Below, piece after piece: positions 9,329 through 20,732 of a DNA stretch of 64,000 bases (positions within the stretch are counted from its first letter, which is position 1; every line of letters begins with the position of its first letter). The notes below the pieces were generated by a model. That model had not been told where the DNA came from, ran no database searches, and worked only from the letters and a program-made list of their open reading frames with translations. The position numbers and the translations under genes are program-made. Source of the DNA: Francisella endosymbiont of Ornithodoros moubata (GTDB taxonomy: Bacteria; Pseudomonadota; Gammaproteobacteria; Francisellales; Francisellaceae); NCBI GenBank assembly GCA_002095075.2, contig LVCE01000001.1:186001-250000 (forward strand), in the 5' to 3' direction.

Positions 9329-10937
9329 TGGTTCTAAAAAACTTTTAAAAGAGCAAAATGTAAACTTGAAAAATGAATTTAGCAAAGATAATAAAAGAGT
9401 TGAAAAATTCTCTTTAAAGCATCAAAATATATACTTTGATTACTCAAAAAACCTTATTAATGATTATATTCTAAAATTGCTTTTAGAATATGCAGAAAAA
9501 TCTAACCTTAAGAATAAAATTAAACAGATGTTTAGTGGTGCAAAGATTAATTCTACTGAGCATAGAGCTGTATTACATACAGCGTTGCGTGATTTATCTG
9601 CTACGCAATTGGTTGTTGATGGACAGGATATTCGTCAAGAAGTAACAAAAGAAAAACAGCGTATAAAAGAGCTTGTTGAAAAAGTAGTATCTGGTCAGTG
9701 GCGAGGTTTCTCTGGTAAAAAGATTACTGATGTTGTAAATATTGGTATTGGTGGTTCAGATCTTGGACCTAAAATGGTAGTTAGAGCATTACAACCTTAT
9801 CATTGTACAGGTTTAAGAGTTCACTTTGTTTCAAATGTTGATGCTAATTCGTTATTACAAGCATTACATATTGTTGATCCCGAAACTACTTTGTTTATCA
9901 TAGCTTCAAAATCATTCTCAACTGAAGAAACTTTGTTAAATTCTATTTCAGCTAGAGAGTGGTTGTTAGATCATTATGAGGATGAAAAAGTTGTAGCTAA
10001 TCATTTTGTTGCAATATCTAGTAAGTTAGACAAGGTTGAAGAATTTGGTATAGATTTAGAGCATTGTTATAAAATGTGGAACTGGGTTGGCGGTCGCTAT
10101 TCATTATGGTCATCAATCGGTATGTCGATAGCTTTTGCTATAGGCTATGATAATTTTGAGAAACTGCTAGCGGGAGCGTACTCTGTAGACAAACATTTTA
10201 AAGAAACCGAATTTGACAAAAATATTCCAGTGATTATGGCATTATTAGCAAGTTATTATAGTTGTGCTTATAATAGTCAGTCACAAGCCTTACTTCCTTA
10301 TGATGAAAGACTTTGTTATTTTGTTGATTATCTCCAGCAAGCCGATATGGAAAGTAATGGTAAATATGTCAATCTTGCTGGAGAAACTATCAATTATCAA
10401 ACCGGAGTTGTACTTTGGGGTGGTGTTGGTACTAATGGTCAGCATGCTTTTCACCAGCTTTTACATCAAGGGAATGTTTTTATACCAGTTGATTTTATTG
10501 CTGTTGCAACTAATCATCATAATTATGATAACCATCAGCAAGCTTTACTTGCTAACTGTTTTGCACAGTCACAAGCACTAATGTTTGGACAATCATATGA
10601 TATGGTTTATAATGAGCTGTTAAAATCTGGTTTAAATGAAGTTCAAGCAAAAGAGCTTGCTGCTCATAAGGTTATTCCAGGTAACAGACCAAGTACAACA
10701 ATTTTACTTGATGAGCTAAGTCCATATAGCCTTGGTGCATTGATTGCTTTATATGAGCATAAAATATTTGTTCAAGGTGTGTTGTGGTATATCAATAGCT
10801 ATGATCAGTGGGGAGTTGAGCTTGGTAAGAAACTTGGTAAGAATGTATTAAAAGCTATGAATGATGATTCATCTGTTGAGTATCAAAATTTAGATGAATC
10901 AACTAGACAGCTAATAGCGAAGGTAACAAGTAAATAA
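9315..10937 (+). CDS. pgi: Glucose-6-phosphate isomerase
   Basis: The 540-residue protein has the PGI signatures. [18 protein letters not shown] lies near residue 144, the SIS region [13 protein letters not shown] near 195, and the catalytic glutamate segment [14 protein letters not shown] near 257. [15 protein letters not shown] is near 375 and the terminal lysine signature region is close to residue 500. It interconverts glucose-6-phosphate and fructose-6-phosphate. The start ATG lies inside the 3' end of the thiamine pyrophosphokinase-like gene, giving a 14-base overlap. The stop is followed immediately by the pseudopilin start, so the three genes are probably co-transcribed. Confidence 0.96.
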   Translation: MLFCDGSKKLLKEQNVNLKNEFSKDNKRVEKFSLKHQNIYFDYSKNLINDYILKLLLEYAEKSNLKNKIKQMFSGAKINSTEHRAVLHTALRDLSATQLVVDGQDIRQEVTKEKQRIKELVEKVVSGQWRGFSGKKITDVVNIGIGGSDLGPKMVVRALQPYHCTGLRVHFVSNVDANSLLQALHIVDPETTLFIIASKSFSTEETLLNSISAREWLLDHYEDEKVVANHFVAISSKLDKVEEFGIDLEHCYKMWNWVGGRYSLWSSIGMSIAFAIGYDNFEKLLAGAYSVDKHFKETEFDKNIPVIMALLASYYSCAYNSQSQALLPYDERLCYFVDYLQQADMESNGKYVNLAGETINYQTGVVLWGGVGTNGQHAFHQLLHQGNVFIPVDFIAVATNHHNYDNHQQALLANCFAQSQALMFGQSYDMVYNELLKSGLNEVQAKELAAHKVIPGNRPSTTILLDELSPYSLGALIALYEHKIFVQGVLWYINSYDQWGVELGKKLGKNVLKAMNDDSSVEYQNLDESTRQLIAKVTSK

Positions 10938-11519
10938 ATGATTATAAGTAAAAATAAAGGCTTCTCATTAGTTGAGACTATGGTTGTTATTGCTATCATG
11001 ACTATCCTTATGATGGCTGCAATAAGCTCGTTTACTTTTTACTATAAGACATTTGCTGAAACACGCTTAACTAATTTACAAAAGTTAATAGAATATGGTG
11101 TCATTAAAGCTCGTACTGATAGAAAAACTGTTATTGTATGTGCAGCGACACCAGATAGTTTTGATGAAACTGGAAAATTAGATGAAAATAGTTTTGCATG
11201 TGCAAACTCAACTTCATGGGGTGATGATTCTATCGTAGTTTTTGAGAGTGCAGATGGGACTGATATTTATAATGCTGAAGATACAATAATAGCGAATATG
11301 CCACAAGGACATGGCGGACATATCTATATTAATCTGGCAGGAAATCCTAGTTCTATAAGGATTAATCCAAACGGATTTATGGCAACTGGTAATGGTAATA
11401 TCACATATTGTGACAAATCAAACAAATATCAGGCGGCACTAGTTACAAATCTAGTTGGTAGGGTAGTATATACTGATAGCCCTACTAAAGATGGTGGTGG
11501 ATTGTATACCTGCGAATAG
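10938..11519 (+). CDS. GspH/FimT-family type IV pseudopilin
   Basis: The 193-residue protein opens with the prepilin leader NKGFSLVETMVVIAIMTILM. It has a processing glycine, phenylalanine at +1, glutamate at +5 and a hydrophobic helix of about 20 residues. The remainder is the globular pseudopilin domain typical of FimT/GspH, with cysteines near 68, 79, 151 and the C-terminal TCE. Such minor pilins prime assembly of type IV pili or type II-like systems and need a prepilin peptidase. The start directly follows the pgi stop. It remains intact although the assembly ATPase and platform genes at 44.7-47.7 kb are broken. Confidence 0.8.
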   Translation: MIISKNKGFSLVETMVVIAIMTILMMAAISSFTFYYKTFAETRLTNLQKLIEYGVIKARTDRKTVIVCAATPDSFDETGKLDENSFACANSTSWGDDSIVVFESADGTDIYNAEDTIIANMPQGHGGHIYINLAGNPSSIRINPNGFMATGNGNITYCDKSNKYQAALVTNLVGRVVYTDSPTKDGGGLYTCE

Positions 11520-11552
11520 TTTTATGTTTTGTTATAAAAGGAGAATATAATA

Positions 11553-12035
11553 ATGGCAAATGATAGAATACCTATGACTCCAGCAGGAGAACAAGCTTTA
11601 AGAGTTGAGTTGGAAAAGCTAAAAAAAATAGAAAGGCCAGCAATTATTGAAGCCATAGCAGAAGCTCGTGATCATGGCGATCTAAAAGAAAATGCTGAAT
11701 ACCATGCTGCTAGAGAAAGGCAAGGTATCATCGAAGGTAGAATTAAAGATATAGAGTCAAAATTATCTAATGCTCAAGTAATTGATATTACAAAAATTCA
11801 AGCAAATGGCATGGTGATATTTGGAGCTAAAGTTACAATTATGAATGTCGATACTGAAGAAAAGACTACCTATCAAATAGTTGGTGAAGATGAAGCTGAT
11901 ATAGATAATCATAAAATATCTGTAGCTGCACCATTAGCTCGTGCTCTAATAAAAAAAGAAGAAGGTGATGAGATTACTTTAGATACGCCTAAAGGTAAAA
12001 TTACATACGAAATCGTAGCTGTAGAATATAAGTAA
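11553..12035 (+). CDS. greA: Transcription elongation factor GreA
   Basis: The 160-residue protein has the N-terminal coiled-coil hairpin with the acidic tip segment [18 protein letters not shown] (about residues 38-55). The C-terminal FKBP-like domain has [19 protein letters not shown]. GreA stimulates transcript cleavage by backtracked RNA polymerase. Length matches the usual 158-160. A strong ribosome site (aaaggagaat) precedes the ATG. It sits between the pseudopilin gene and uvrA in the same orientation. Confidence 0.97.
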   Translation: MANDRIPMTPAGEQALRVELEKLKKIERPAIIEAIAEARDHGDLKENAEYHAARERQGIIEGRIKDIESKLSNAQVIDITKIQANGMVIFGAKVTIMNVDTEEKTTYQIVGEDEADIDNHKISVAAPLARALIKKEEGDEITLDTPKGKITYEIVAVEYK

Positions 12036-12073
12036 CCTAAAAATCTAATCGACATTTCTTTATAAGAATTTTT

Positions 12074-14896
12074 ATGAAAAAAATTATCATCAAGGGTGCA
12101 AAAACTCATAACCTAAAAAATATTGATGTTGAGATACCACGAGATAAGCTAACTGTTATCACAGGATTAAGCGGTTCTGGTAAATCATCATTAGCTTTTG
12201 ATACTCTATATGCTGAAGGGCAAAGAAGGTATGTTGAGTCATTGTCTTCATATGCAAGACAATTTTTGTCAATGATGGATAAGCCAGATGTTGAGCATAT
12301 AGAGGGTCTTTCTCCAGCTATTTCAATAGATCAAAAGACAACGTCTCATAATCCAAGATCTACAGTTGGAACTGTAACAGAGATATATGATTATCTGCGT
12401 GTGTTTTTTGCACGAGCTGGTACGCCAAAATGTCCTATACATCAAATAGAGTTAAAGGCTCAAACTATCAGCCAAATGGTTGATAAAATTTTGGAGTTTG
12501 ATGAAGATTCAAGATTGATGATACTAGCACCAATTATTTCAGAAAAAAAAGGTACACACCATACTTTACTTGATAAGATACTAGCACAAGGCTATATCCG
12601 GGTACAAATAAATAGTGAGTTTTATAACCTTGATGAAGATTATCCAGAATTAGATCGTTATAAAAAACATAATATTGATGTAGTAGTTGATAGATTTAAA
12701 CCAAAAAAAGGTAACGAGCAACGCATTGCTGAATCAATTGAAACAGCTTTGGATCTTGGTAATGGTATTGTCAAATTAGCAGATATGGCTAATCAAACTG
12801 ATAGTTATATCTTATTTTCATCAAAACATGCTTGTCTTTTATGTGATTTTGCACTTAAAGAATTATCACCAAGAATTTTCTCTTTTAACAGTCCGTTGGG
12901 TGCTTGTAGTAGTTGTGATGGGCTGGGAGTTAAAGAGTTTTTTGATGAGAAAAAGGTCATTATAGATCAATCAATCTCACTAAAGCATGGTGCTATAGTT
13001 AAGTGGAATAAAACTAATCAATATTATTTTTCTCAATTAGAGTCTTTAACAGCGCATTACAAGTTCTCTTTAGATGAACCATTTGAGAAGCTGCCTAAGA
13101 AAATTCAAGATATAATCTTATATGGCTCTGGTTATGAAGCTATCGTAATGACTGTTGATTCTATCAGGGGAGGTAGACAAACACGCATCAAACCTTTTGA
13201 AGGTGTTATACCTCATTTTGAACGCAGATACTATGAGTCTGATTCAGATATGGTCAAAAAAGATCTATATGAACTTATAAGTAATCTTGAATGTAAGTCT
13301 TGTAATGGCACAAGAATTAATGAATATGCGCGAAATATATTTATTGCTGATAAAAATATAGCTGATGTTTGTGCTTTGCCTATTGATGAGTTATTAAAGT
13401 GGTTAGATAGCTTAGAGTTTGTTGGTCAACAACAAGTTATTGCAGAGAATTTACTCAAAGAGATTAAACTAAGAGTAGAGTTCTTAGCAAATGTTGGGTT
13501 AGAGTATTTAAACTTAACAAGACAGGCTTATACTCTCTCTGGTGGTGAGGCTCAGCGTATTCGTTTAGCAAGCCAAATAGGCACTGGTCTTGTTGGTGTG
13601 ATGTATATATTAGATGAGCCATCCATTGGTCTTCATCAAAGAGATAATCAGCGTTTACTTGATGCTTTGCATAATCTTAAAAATCTAGGTAATACGGTAA
13701 TCGTTGTTGAGCATGATGAAGATGCAATTCGCCGAGCAGATTATATAATCGATATGGGACCAATGGCAGGTATACATGGTGGTGAAGTAGTTGCTGCTGG
13801 TAGCTATGAAACAATACTCAAGAGTAAAAAATCTTTAACCGCAGATTATTTAAGTGGTCGTAGGAAAATTGAAGTTCCTAAAACTAGACTAAAAGCTAGT
13901 AAGAATCGTTATCTAGAAATAAATGGTGCAGTTGGTAATAATCTTCAAGGAGATAACCTTAAAATCCCTCTTGGTGCATTGACATGTGTGACAGGTGTCT
14001 CAGGATCAGGTAAATCAACGCTGATAAATAGGACATTATATCCTTTGGCATCTTGTTTGTTAAATAGAAGTACTCTAATACCAATGCAATATAGCTCACA
14101 TAAAGGATTCAATCACCTTGATAAGGTTATAGATATAGATCAATCACCAATTGGTAGAACTCCACGCTCAAATCCAGCAACTTATACAGGATTATTTACA
14201 TCAATACGAGAACTATTTGCAGCAACATCAGAAGCTCGATCTAGAGGATACAGTGCAGGAAGATTTAGCTTTAATGTCCGTGGTGGAAGATGTGAAGCAT
14301 GTCAGGGTGATGGTGTTATAGAGGTAGAAATGCATTTTTTAGCAGATGTGTATGTTGCTTGTGATGTTTGTCAAGGTAAACGCTATAATCGTGAGACTTT
14401 AGCAGTACAATACAAAGGCAAAAATATTTACGAAGTACTAGAAATGACTGTCGAAGAGGGGCTTGAATTTTATGATGCAGTACCAAGTATCAAAAGTAAG
14501 CTTGAAGCTTTGATGAATGTTGGTCTGTCATATATTAAGCTAGGTCAAAGTGCAACAACTCTTTCTGGTGGTGAAGCTCAAAGAGTTAAATTAGCAAAAG
14601 AACTATCAAAACGCTCAACTGGTAAAACCTTATACATATTAGATGAGCCAACTACTGGTTTACATTTTTATGATATTCATCAACTTCTAAAAGTAATTAT
14701 GGATTTACGTGATAAAGGTAATACTGTAGTGATTATTGAGCATAATTTAGATGTGATAAAAATGGCAGATTGGCTTGTTGATCTAGGTCCAGAAGGTGGT
14801 AGTAAAGGAGGACGGATAATTTTTGAAGGAACTCCAGAAGATAACGTTAAGTGTAAAAAATCATATACTGGTAAGTATCTCAAAGATTTGCTCTAG
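12074..14896 (+). CDS. uvrA: Excinuclease ABC subunit A
   Basis: The 940-residue protein has two ABC ATPase modules. Walker A sites are [13 protein letters not shown] (near residue 31) and [14 protein letters not shown] (near 640). The signatures are [12 protein letters not shown] and [12 protein letters not shown]. Two zinc modules are visible: CLLCDF with CSSCDG, and CEACQGDG with CDVCQGKRY. UvrA recognises bulky DNA lesions with UvrB at the start of nucleotide excision repair. At 2.8 kb it contains no frameshift, a useful control for sequence quality next to the many pseudogenes. Confidence 0.97.
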   Translation: MKKIIIKGAKTHNLKNIDVEIPRDKLTVITGLSGSGKSSLAFDTLYAEGQRRYVESLSSYARQFLSMMDKPDVEHIEGLSPAISIDQKTTSHNPRSTVGTVTEIYDYLRVFFARAGTPKCPIHQIELKAQTISQMVDKILEFDEDSRLMILAPIISEKKGTHHTLLDKILAQGYIRVQINSEFYNLDEDYPELDRYKKHNIDVVVDRFKPKKGNEQRIAESIETALDLGNGIVKLADMANQTDSYILFSSKHACLLCDFALKELSPRIFSFNSPLGACSSCDGLGVKEFFDEKKVIIDQSISLKHGAIVKWNKTNQYYFSQLESLTAHYKFSLDEPFEKLPKKIQDIILYGSGYEAIVMTVDSIRGGRQTRIKPFEGVIPHFERRYYESDSDMVKKDLYELISNLECKSCNGTRINEYARNIFIADKNIADVCALPIDELLKWLDSLEFVGQQQVIAENLLKEIKLRVEFLANVGLEYLNLTRQAYTLSGGEAQRIRLASQIGTGLVGVMYILDEPSIGLHQRDNQRLLDALHNLKNLGNTVIVVEHDEDAIRRADYIIDMGPMAGIHGGEVVAAGSYETILKSKKSLTADYLSGRRKIEVPKTRLKASKNRYLEINGAVGNNLQGDNLKIPLGALTCVTGVSGSGKSTLINRTLYPLASCLLNRSTLIPMQYSSHKGFNHLDKVIDIDQSPIGRTPRSNPATYTGLFTSIRELFAATSEARSRGYSAGRFSFNVRGGRCEACQGDGVIEVEMHFLADVYVACDVCQGKRYNRETLAVQYKGKNIYEVLEMTVEEGLEFYDAVPSIKSKLEALMNVGLSYIKLGQSATTLSGGEAQRVKLAKELSKRSTGKTLYILDEPTTGLHFYDIHQLLKVIMDLRDKGNTVVIIEHNLDVIKMADWLVDLGPEGGSKGGRIIFEGTPEDNVKCKKSYTGKYLKDLL

Positions 14897-14901
14897 CTAA
14901 A

Positions 14902-16308
14902 CTAAGATATTGGTACACTATTTAAATTATTAGATTTATAAGATACTACATAGATTAAAATCACTAAAAGCCCGATAGAGTATATAAACTGAACTGTTGC
15001 AAAAGCTGATAATGATATTTTTGAAGTAAAATTAGTGTGATTAATTCCTGAAAAAGTAGCCAAAACTATTCCAGTCCAAGAAATCGCAAATGCGTTTGTA
15101 AGTTGTATTATCAAACTATTTATGACAGTTGCTGTGCTTATATAAGTATCATTTTGTATAGAATATATATTCCAGCATTATTAATCATGGCGAACATGCC
15201 AAAATAAAAACCAAGCATACTCAGTAATATCGCAAAAACTAATAAGTTAAAGTGGATAAAAATCCAACCAATACCTAAATATGTAGTAGCCATTAGACAT
15301 AGACAAATAATGAAAAACTTATAAAAGTGTAGTCTAGCTAAAACTCTTTTTACAAACTTTTTAACAAACCAAGTAGGTATCAGAAAGAACATTAAAAATA
15401 ACCCCGATTCAAAAGCACAAAAACCTTGCTTAGTTTGTAAATATAGTGGAAAAATAAATGACATTCCCATTACTAAAAGTCTTGAGGTTGAACTAATTAT
15501 GGTGAAATACCTAAAACAGCGATTATTAAAAATAGTTAAGTTGATAACAGCATTATCTTTCAAACGCTGAGTATGGCGTATATATACACTAAAAAGGATA
15601 ACTGCAAAGATCAGTAGCAACCATTTTGTGTCAACAAGGATTTGTGTATCTATCATCAAGTCTATAAAAAATATCATTATTGCAATAGAAGTACCAATAA
15701 TAATAAAACCTTTCAAATCAAATTTTTGTAATGTCAAAGAGATAATATTAGGTAGATATAGATATATCAAAGTTACAGCTATTACACCAATTGGAATATT
15801 AATAAAAAAATCATTCTCTAGCCAATATGAGTAGTAATAACTCCTCCAAATAAAGGTCCAAGTATTGGTCCTAACGCAGCAATTACAGCAACTATTGACA
15901 TTGCTGTAAGTACATCATTTTTGTAGATTCTAACTATCACTAAGCGGGCGACAGGTGTGGTAAAAGCCCCAAAAGCTCCTTGAATAACTCTAAAAATAAC
16001 CAAACTAGTAAGATTAGTCGATAATCTACATGCTATAGATGAGAGCATGAAACCGGTGATTGAAAGTATTAGTAGATTTTTGCTACCAATTTTATCTGAT
16101 ATCCACCCAGATGCTGGTTAAATAATCCCAAAGCAAGCAAATATACGGTAATTGCTATTTTTAGAGTTATTACATTGACATGTAAGTCATTTGCTATTTG
16201 TGGCAGTGCAGTATTTAGCGCAGAACCATCTATTAGTTCAATAAGCATAACTAAACCTATTGTATAGGCGACTATTTTGTTTTTGTCCATTTTTTGATTT
16301 TTATCCAA
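14902..16308 (-). pseudogene. DHA2-type MFS drug exporter, frameshifted
   Basis: Four consecutive open segments (16308-16069, 16048-15818, 15770-15138, 15114-14902) together make one MFS transporter. Segment one has IELIDGSALNTALPQIANDL, the DHA2 motif in helix 1. The reading frame then slips at about 16105, where another frame continues as PASGWISDKIGSKNLLI, motif A. Segment two has VARLVIVRIYKNDVLTAMSI and the AALGPILGPLFGGVI motif C of drug-proton antiporters. Further shifts occur near 15815 and 15125. The joined protein would be about 460 residues. Three lesions make it non-functional. It is convergent with uvrA. Confidence 0.88.
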
Positions 16309-16504
16309 TATGATTTTTGTTGAGATAAATAAAATATAGTAGGTAATATAAAGAGTATTATCATTGATATTGGGCTATAATACATAAAAGTATTATACAA
16401 TTATTTGGCAAAATGACTAGCTAATAGTGAATTTTTTTACTATAGTATATTAGTTAAAAATTTATTATTAAACTTCATAAGGAAGAAAGGATTATAATAA
16501 ATAT

Positions 16505-18454
16505 ATGGCACAAAATAATGATAATAAAAATAATATGATTAAAAATATTATTTTTTGGATTTTAATCATTGGTGGGATGCTACTGCTTTTCAATGGTATT
16601 AATGATACAAATGGATCATCTAAAAATATAAATTATTCTACATTTATCTCCAAGCTAAAAGATAACCAGATTAGCGTTGTAGATGTTGATGGTAGAACTA
16701 TCACAGGTAAGACTAATGAAGGGGAAACTTTTGTGACATATGCACCATTACTAGATGGTAGTTTAGTTAACAAATTAGAAGATAGTAAAGCTATAGTCAA
16801 AGCAAAAGCTCCAGAAAAGCCTAATATATTTTTGGCATTTTTGCTTAACTGGTTACCAATGCTGCTAATCTTTGGCTTTTTCATTTATATGATGATCAAG
16901 GCTGGAGGCGGTAGTAAAGGTGGGCCTTTTTCTGTTGGTAAGAGTAAAGCAAAACTACTTGGTGAAGATGAGATTAAAATAACTTTAGATGATGTTGCTG
17001 GTGTTGATGAAGCTAAGGAAGAGGTTGCTGAGATAGTTGATTTCTTACGTGAGCCAAAAAAATATGAAAAGATTGGTGGTAAGATTCCTAAAGGTGTTTT
17101 AATGATAGGGCCTCCAGGTACTGGTAAGACACTCCTGGCTAGAGCTATTGCAGGTGAGGCAAAAGTACCATTTTTCTCAATTTCAGGCTCTGATTTTGTT
17201 GAGATGTTTGTTGGTGTCGGTGCATCGCGTGTTCGTGATATGTTTGAACAAGCTAAAAAGAAAGCTCCTTGTTTAGTGTTTATTGATGAAATAGATGCAG
17301 TGGGTCGTCATCGCGGTTCGGGCATGGGCGGTGGTAATGATGAGAGAGAGCAAACTCTTAACCAGATGCTTGTTGAGATGGATGGTTTTGCTGATAACGA
17401 GGGTGTAATAGTAATAGCTGCTACTAATAGACCAGATGTTTTAGATAGAGCATTACTAAGACCAGGTAGATTCGATAGACAGGTTACAGTTGGTTTGCCA
17501 ACAGTAAAAGGGCGTGAAGCGATACTAAAAGTTCATATGAAAAAAATTGCTTTAGGTGAAGATGTCCGTGCTGATTGGATAGCAAGAGGTACGCCAGGAT
17601 TTTCTGGAGCAGAACTTGCAAACCTTGTTAATGAAGCTGCTTTATTTGCTGCAAGAGAGTCTAAAAATAAAGTATCAATGACTGATTTTGAAAAAGCTAA
17701 AGATAAAATCTTAATGGGCTCTGAAAGAAGAAGTATGGCAATGACTGAAAAAGAGAAAAAGCTTACAGCTTACCATGAAGCAGGTCATGCTATTATTGGT
17801 CGTTTAATGCCAGAGCATGATCCAGTTTATAAAGTAAGTATAATACCTAGAGGTAGAACACTTGGTGTGACAATGTATATGCCAGAAGGTGATACTGTTA
17901 GCCAGAGTAGACTAGCATTACGTGGGCGATTATGTAGTATATTTGGTGGTAGAATCGCTGAAGAGCTTATTTTTGGTTATGATCATGTAACTACTGGGGC
18001 TTCTAATGATATTCAAGTAGCTACTGATATTGCGCGTAACTATGTTGCTCGTTGGGGATTATCTGATGCAATGGGAACTATCCTATATGACGTTGAAGAT
18101 GATGGACCTTTTGGAGGTAGCGTTGGCAAGTCTGTTAAACTTTCAGACTCTACTATCCGAGAATTAGATACTGAGGTGCGTAAACTAATAGCGATAAGTT
18201 ATGCTAAGGCTAAGCAATTGCTAGAAAAGAATATTGATGTCCTTCATGCTATGGCTGATGCACTAATGAAATATGAAACTATAAATGCACTACAAGTTGA
18301 TGATCTAATGGCTAGACGTCCAGTGCGTGAGCCAGGTGAATATGGTGATAGCTATAAACCAAAATATACAGGTAAGATTATAGCTACAGTAGTAGCACCT
18401 GTTGAAGATGAGTCAGAAGCAGCTGATGATTATAACCCTAAAGAAGATTTTTAA
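16505..18454 (+). CDS. ftsH: ATP-dependent zinc metalloprotease FtsH
   Basis: The 649-residue membrane protease has helices at about residues 13-31 and 108-130 enclosing a periplasmic domain. The AAA module has Walker [19 protein letters not shown], Walker [12 protein letters not shown] and second-region [18 protein letters not shown]. The zinc site is AYHEAGHAI near residue 421. FtsH degrades membrane proteins and short-lived regulators, commonly including sigma-32 and LpxC. The purine-rich GGAAGAAAGG at 16481-16490 is 14 bases from the ATG, a longer spacing than usual. The hairpin at 18455-18526 probably ends the transcript. Confidence 0.97.
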   Translation: MAQNNDNKNNMIKNIIFWILIIGGMLLLFNGINDTNGSSKNINYSTFISKLKDNQISVVDVDGRTITGKTNEGETFVTYAPLLDGSLVNKLEDSKAIVKAKAPEKPNIFLAFLLNWLPMLLIFGFFIYMMIKAGGGSKGGPFSVGKSKAKLLGEDEIKITLDDVAGVDEAKEEVAEIVDFLREPKKYEKIGGKIPKGVLMIGPPGTGKTLLARAIAGEAKVPFFSISGSDFVEMFVGVGASRVRDMFEQAKKKAPCLVFIDEIDAVGRHRGSGMGGGNDEREQTLNQMLVEMDGFADNEGVIVIAATNRPDVLDRALLRPGRFDRQVTVGLPTVKGREAILKVHMKKIALGEDVRADWIARGTPGFSGAELANLVNEAALFAARESKNKVSMTDFEKAKDKILMGSERRSMAMTEKEKKLTAYHEAGHAIIGRLMPEHDPVYKVSIIPRGRTLGVTMYMPEGDTVSQSRLALRGRLCSIFGGRIAEELIFGYDHVTTGASNDIQVATDIARNYVARWGLSDAMGTILYDVEDDGPFGGSVGKSVKLSDSTIRELDTEVRKLIAISYAKAKQLLEKNIDVLHAMADALMKYETINALQVDDLMARRPVREPGEYGDSYKPKYTGKIIATVVAPVEDESEAADDYNPKEDF

Positions 18455-18526
18455 TGATTAGCGCTTAAAAATTTTTATCTAACTATCGTGCTTAAATAAG
18501 TATGTTTGAGCGCATCACTTTTTATT
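18455..18526 (+). terminator. Predicted intrinsic terminator after ftsH
   Basis: The left arm TGATTAGCGCTTAAA at 18455-18469 pairs with TTTGAGCGCATCA at 18505-18517, with one G-T pair and one bulge. It is followed by CTTTTTATT at 18518-18526. The loop of about 35 bases is long for an intrinsic terminator, which lowers confidence. It starts just after the ftsH stop. Confidence 0.5.
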
Positions 18527-18704
18527 CTAGATTAATTTTATTTTATTGTTATTCTAATAAAAAAACTATTTAGCTAGTTTTTGTGTTTTAAATAAAGTTT
18601 TTTATATTAAGATTAGTTAATGCTATAAAAGGTTATAAAGCTAAGATTTTTGTTTAAATTATGCTAATCTAATCTCAAAGAACTTAATAATAAAGGGAAA
18701 AGAT

Positions 18705-19427
18705 ATGTCGTTACCTACTCCTCATATAGAAATATTAAGAAAAGAAGAATTTGCAAAAACAGTGATTATGTCTGGAGATCCATTAAGAGCTAAATATATC
18801 GCTGATAACTACCTAGAAAATGTAGTCAGAGTTAATGCTGTCAGAAATATGTTTGGCTATACAGGCACCTACAAGGGTAAAAAAGTTAGTGTTATGGGAT
18901 CTGGAATGGGTATGCCAAGTATGGGTATCTATGCTTATGAACTTTTTAAATATTATGATGTCAATAGTATTATTAGAGTTGGCTCAGCTGGATCATACAA
19001 AGCCGAGTTTAAAGTTTATGATGTTGTTCTTATCGAAGAAAGCTATTGTGAATCTAATTTTGTTGAAATCGTTACAGGAAGTAAAGCTCATGATGTAAGG
19101 TCTTCAGAAGAGCTTAATAAAGAGCTTATAGAATCTGCCGAAAGACAGAATATAGAGCTTAAGAAGGCAAAAGCACATTGTACTGATGTTTTTTATAGAA
19201 AAAATTCTGAAGATTACAAAAAAATAGTCAAAAAGTATAACTGTGATTTGGTTGAGATGGAGACAGCAGCTTTATTTGCTATAGCAAGTGAGTTAGGTAA
19301 AAAGGCTTCTGCAGTTGTAACTATTTCTGATAGCTTTATAACTGCTGAATCTACTACAGCTCAACAAAGAGAGCAATGTTTTACAAATATGATGGAAGTT
19401 GCTTTAGGTACAATCAAAGAAAACTAA
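18705..19427 (+). CDS. deoD: Purine nucleoside phosphorylase DeoD-type
   Basis: The 240-residue protein has the PNP-UDP phosphorylase family motifs: MSGDPLRAKYIADNYL (phosphate loop, residue about 20), MGSGMGMPSMGIYAYELF and VEMETAALFAIASELGKK near residue 180. TISDSFI near 207 holds the aspartate that donates a proton to N7. DeoD cleaves purine nucleosides with phosphate to a free base and (deoxy)ribose-1-phosphate, supporting purine salvage. It has its own 250-base upstream region after the ftsH terminator and a good AAAGGGAAAAG ribosome site. It is convergent with the gene at 19443-19874. Confidence 0.93.
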   Translation: MSLPTPHIEILRKEEFAKTVIMSGDPLRAKYIADNYLENVVRVNAVRNMFGYTGTYKGKKVSVMGSGMGMPSMGIYAYELFKYYDVNSIIRVGSAGSYKAEFKVYDVVLIEESYCESNFVEIVTGSKAHDVRSSEELNKELIESAERQNIELKKAKAHCTDVFYRKNSEDYKKIVKKYNCDLVEMETAALFAIASELGKKASAVVTISDSFITAESTTAQQREQCFTNMMEVALGTIKEN

Positions 19428-19442
19428 TAAAATTTCTCGGTT

Positions 19443-19874
19443 TTAATCTCTACAAAGCTGTTTCTTAATTTTATCTAGTGCTTGCTTACCAATTTCATTG
19501 GTTACAGGGAGTTTTGTTGATTTATTGTTCTGTATGTAATTTATAATTATATCTATTTTCTCAAGCTTAGAAAATAGCATATTTTGTTTTAGTTGTGTGA
19601 CAAACTGGTCATGAAGTTCTTTAAGCTTTGATTTCAGAATTTCTTTATTACTATAGATGATTATTTTACTAGGAGAATAAAAAACTACTTGTGTATCTCT
19701 TAAATAAGGTAAGTTAAGCTTGTGTAACTCTTTGTTGGCAACCTCAATAGTTGTTTTAAGTTGGGCTGCTTTAGATATAAGTTGTTTGCTAGCATAAGTT
19801 GTATTAGTTATTTTCTTTCTCGTTGTATGTGAGTCGATACTAGCAACTTTTTCTGGGAAGATTTTTATAGTCAT
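19443..19874 (-). CDS. DUF721/DciA-like protein
   Basis: The 143-residue protein contains a compact beta-rich core, LPYLRDTQVVFYSPSKIIIY followed by SNKEILKSKLKELHDQFVTQL. This resembles the DUF721 domain of DciA, the replicative-helicase operator found in bacteria lacking DnaC. The position next to secA supports this, since DUF721 genes lie between lpxC and secA in many gammaproteobacteria, though here the strand is opposite to secA. The start ATG is 2 bases after the stop of the decayed lipoprotein gene at 19877-20601. Similarity is judged by eye and is modest. Confidence 0.5.
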   Translation of the reverse strand: MTIKIFPEKVASIDSHTTRKKITNTTYASKQLISKAAQLKTTIEVANKELHKLNLPYLRDTQVVFYSPSKIIIYSNKEILKSKLKELHDQFVTQLKQNMLFSKLEKIDIIINYIQNNKSTKLPVTNEIGKQALDKIKKQLCRD

Positions 19875-19876
19875 TT

Positions 19877-20601
19877 TTAATATATACTTTCTGCATTATT
19901 AAGTTGAGAATAGAATATTTCCACAGCTTTGTCTATAGTAACTACTCTCCCTTGCTTTGAGGATGCTTTGATAATATATTCTTTGAGTGCTAATTTATTA
20001 GCTGAGTTGAAGCTCAACTTTTGTTTCAAGATAATACTCATCATCATTAAATTGATTATCATAATCGCTAAGTTTTAGCATTATATCTATATTAGCTAAA
20101 TCTTTTTTATTACTTGCAAAAATTTTTCAAGTGAATTATAAAAAAGCCACTATTTTGTTTATCAACATATATTTGTAAACTTCTTTTGAGATTCAAGGCT
20201 GATTATCAATTTGGCTTAGTGCGTCAATTTAGCTATTAATATTGCTATTAGGGGCCAAAATTACTAATGTTCTTATTAGTTGTATGTTTTTATTAACTTG
20301 CTGAGCTATAGCAAATCTGTAGAGTAACTTTTGTATTATTAGTAATATTTGTAAAATTAGTTGTTGTCGATATTGTAACTTGAAGCCTTTGAACCATATC
20401 AGCAAAAGCATTTTGAGTTGCTTGTTTGAGGGTTTTCGCTGCATCAAAGTCTTACAAAAAATCATCTGTGTTTGACTGATTTGAACTAAACCATGTTGGT
20501 ATAACATTGTTTTGTGTATTTTTTTGTACGCTATTAGAGCAGCTAGATATTACTAGACCAAGTATTGTCGTAGTTAGTAAGTTTAAGTAGAAATATCTCA
20601 T
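19877..20601 (-). pseudogene. LPP20-like lipoprotein, heavily frameshifted
   Basis: The original start is an ATG at 20601, encoding MRYFYLNLLTTTILGLVISSC. This is a lipoprotein signal with lipobox VISSC. It continues through VIPTWFSSNQSNTDDFL to a stop near 20455. Other frames then carry DAAKTLKQATQNAFADMVQR, FASNKKDLANIDIMLKLSDY and finally ANKLALKEYIIKASSKQGRV up to the TAA at 19877. Read together, these make one periplasmic lipoprotein of about 235 residues resembling the LPP20 family. The 61-codon open frame left at the 3' end is a remnant and not a separate gene. At least three shifts plus stops are needed to explain it. Family assignment is tentative, while decay is clear. Confidence 0.65.
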
Positions 20602-20732
20602 TTTGATGAGTTAGATTATAATTCTTATAATTAATACCTCTATCTTAATTTAAATTTCTTATAAACTCTATATAATGTATCATCAGAGTATTATATTTAT
20701 ATAAATTATATAAAAGAGTCGGTTAATTAGGG

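Noticed and set aside
19877-20062. A separate 61-residue gene upstream of the DciA-like gene
   Set aside because: Adjacent frames upstream carry the rest of the same lipoprotein, so it is the 3' remnant of a pseudogene.
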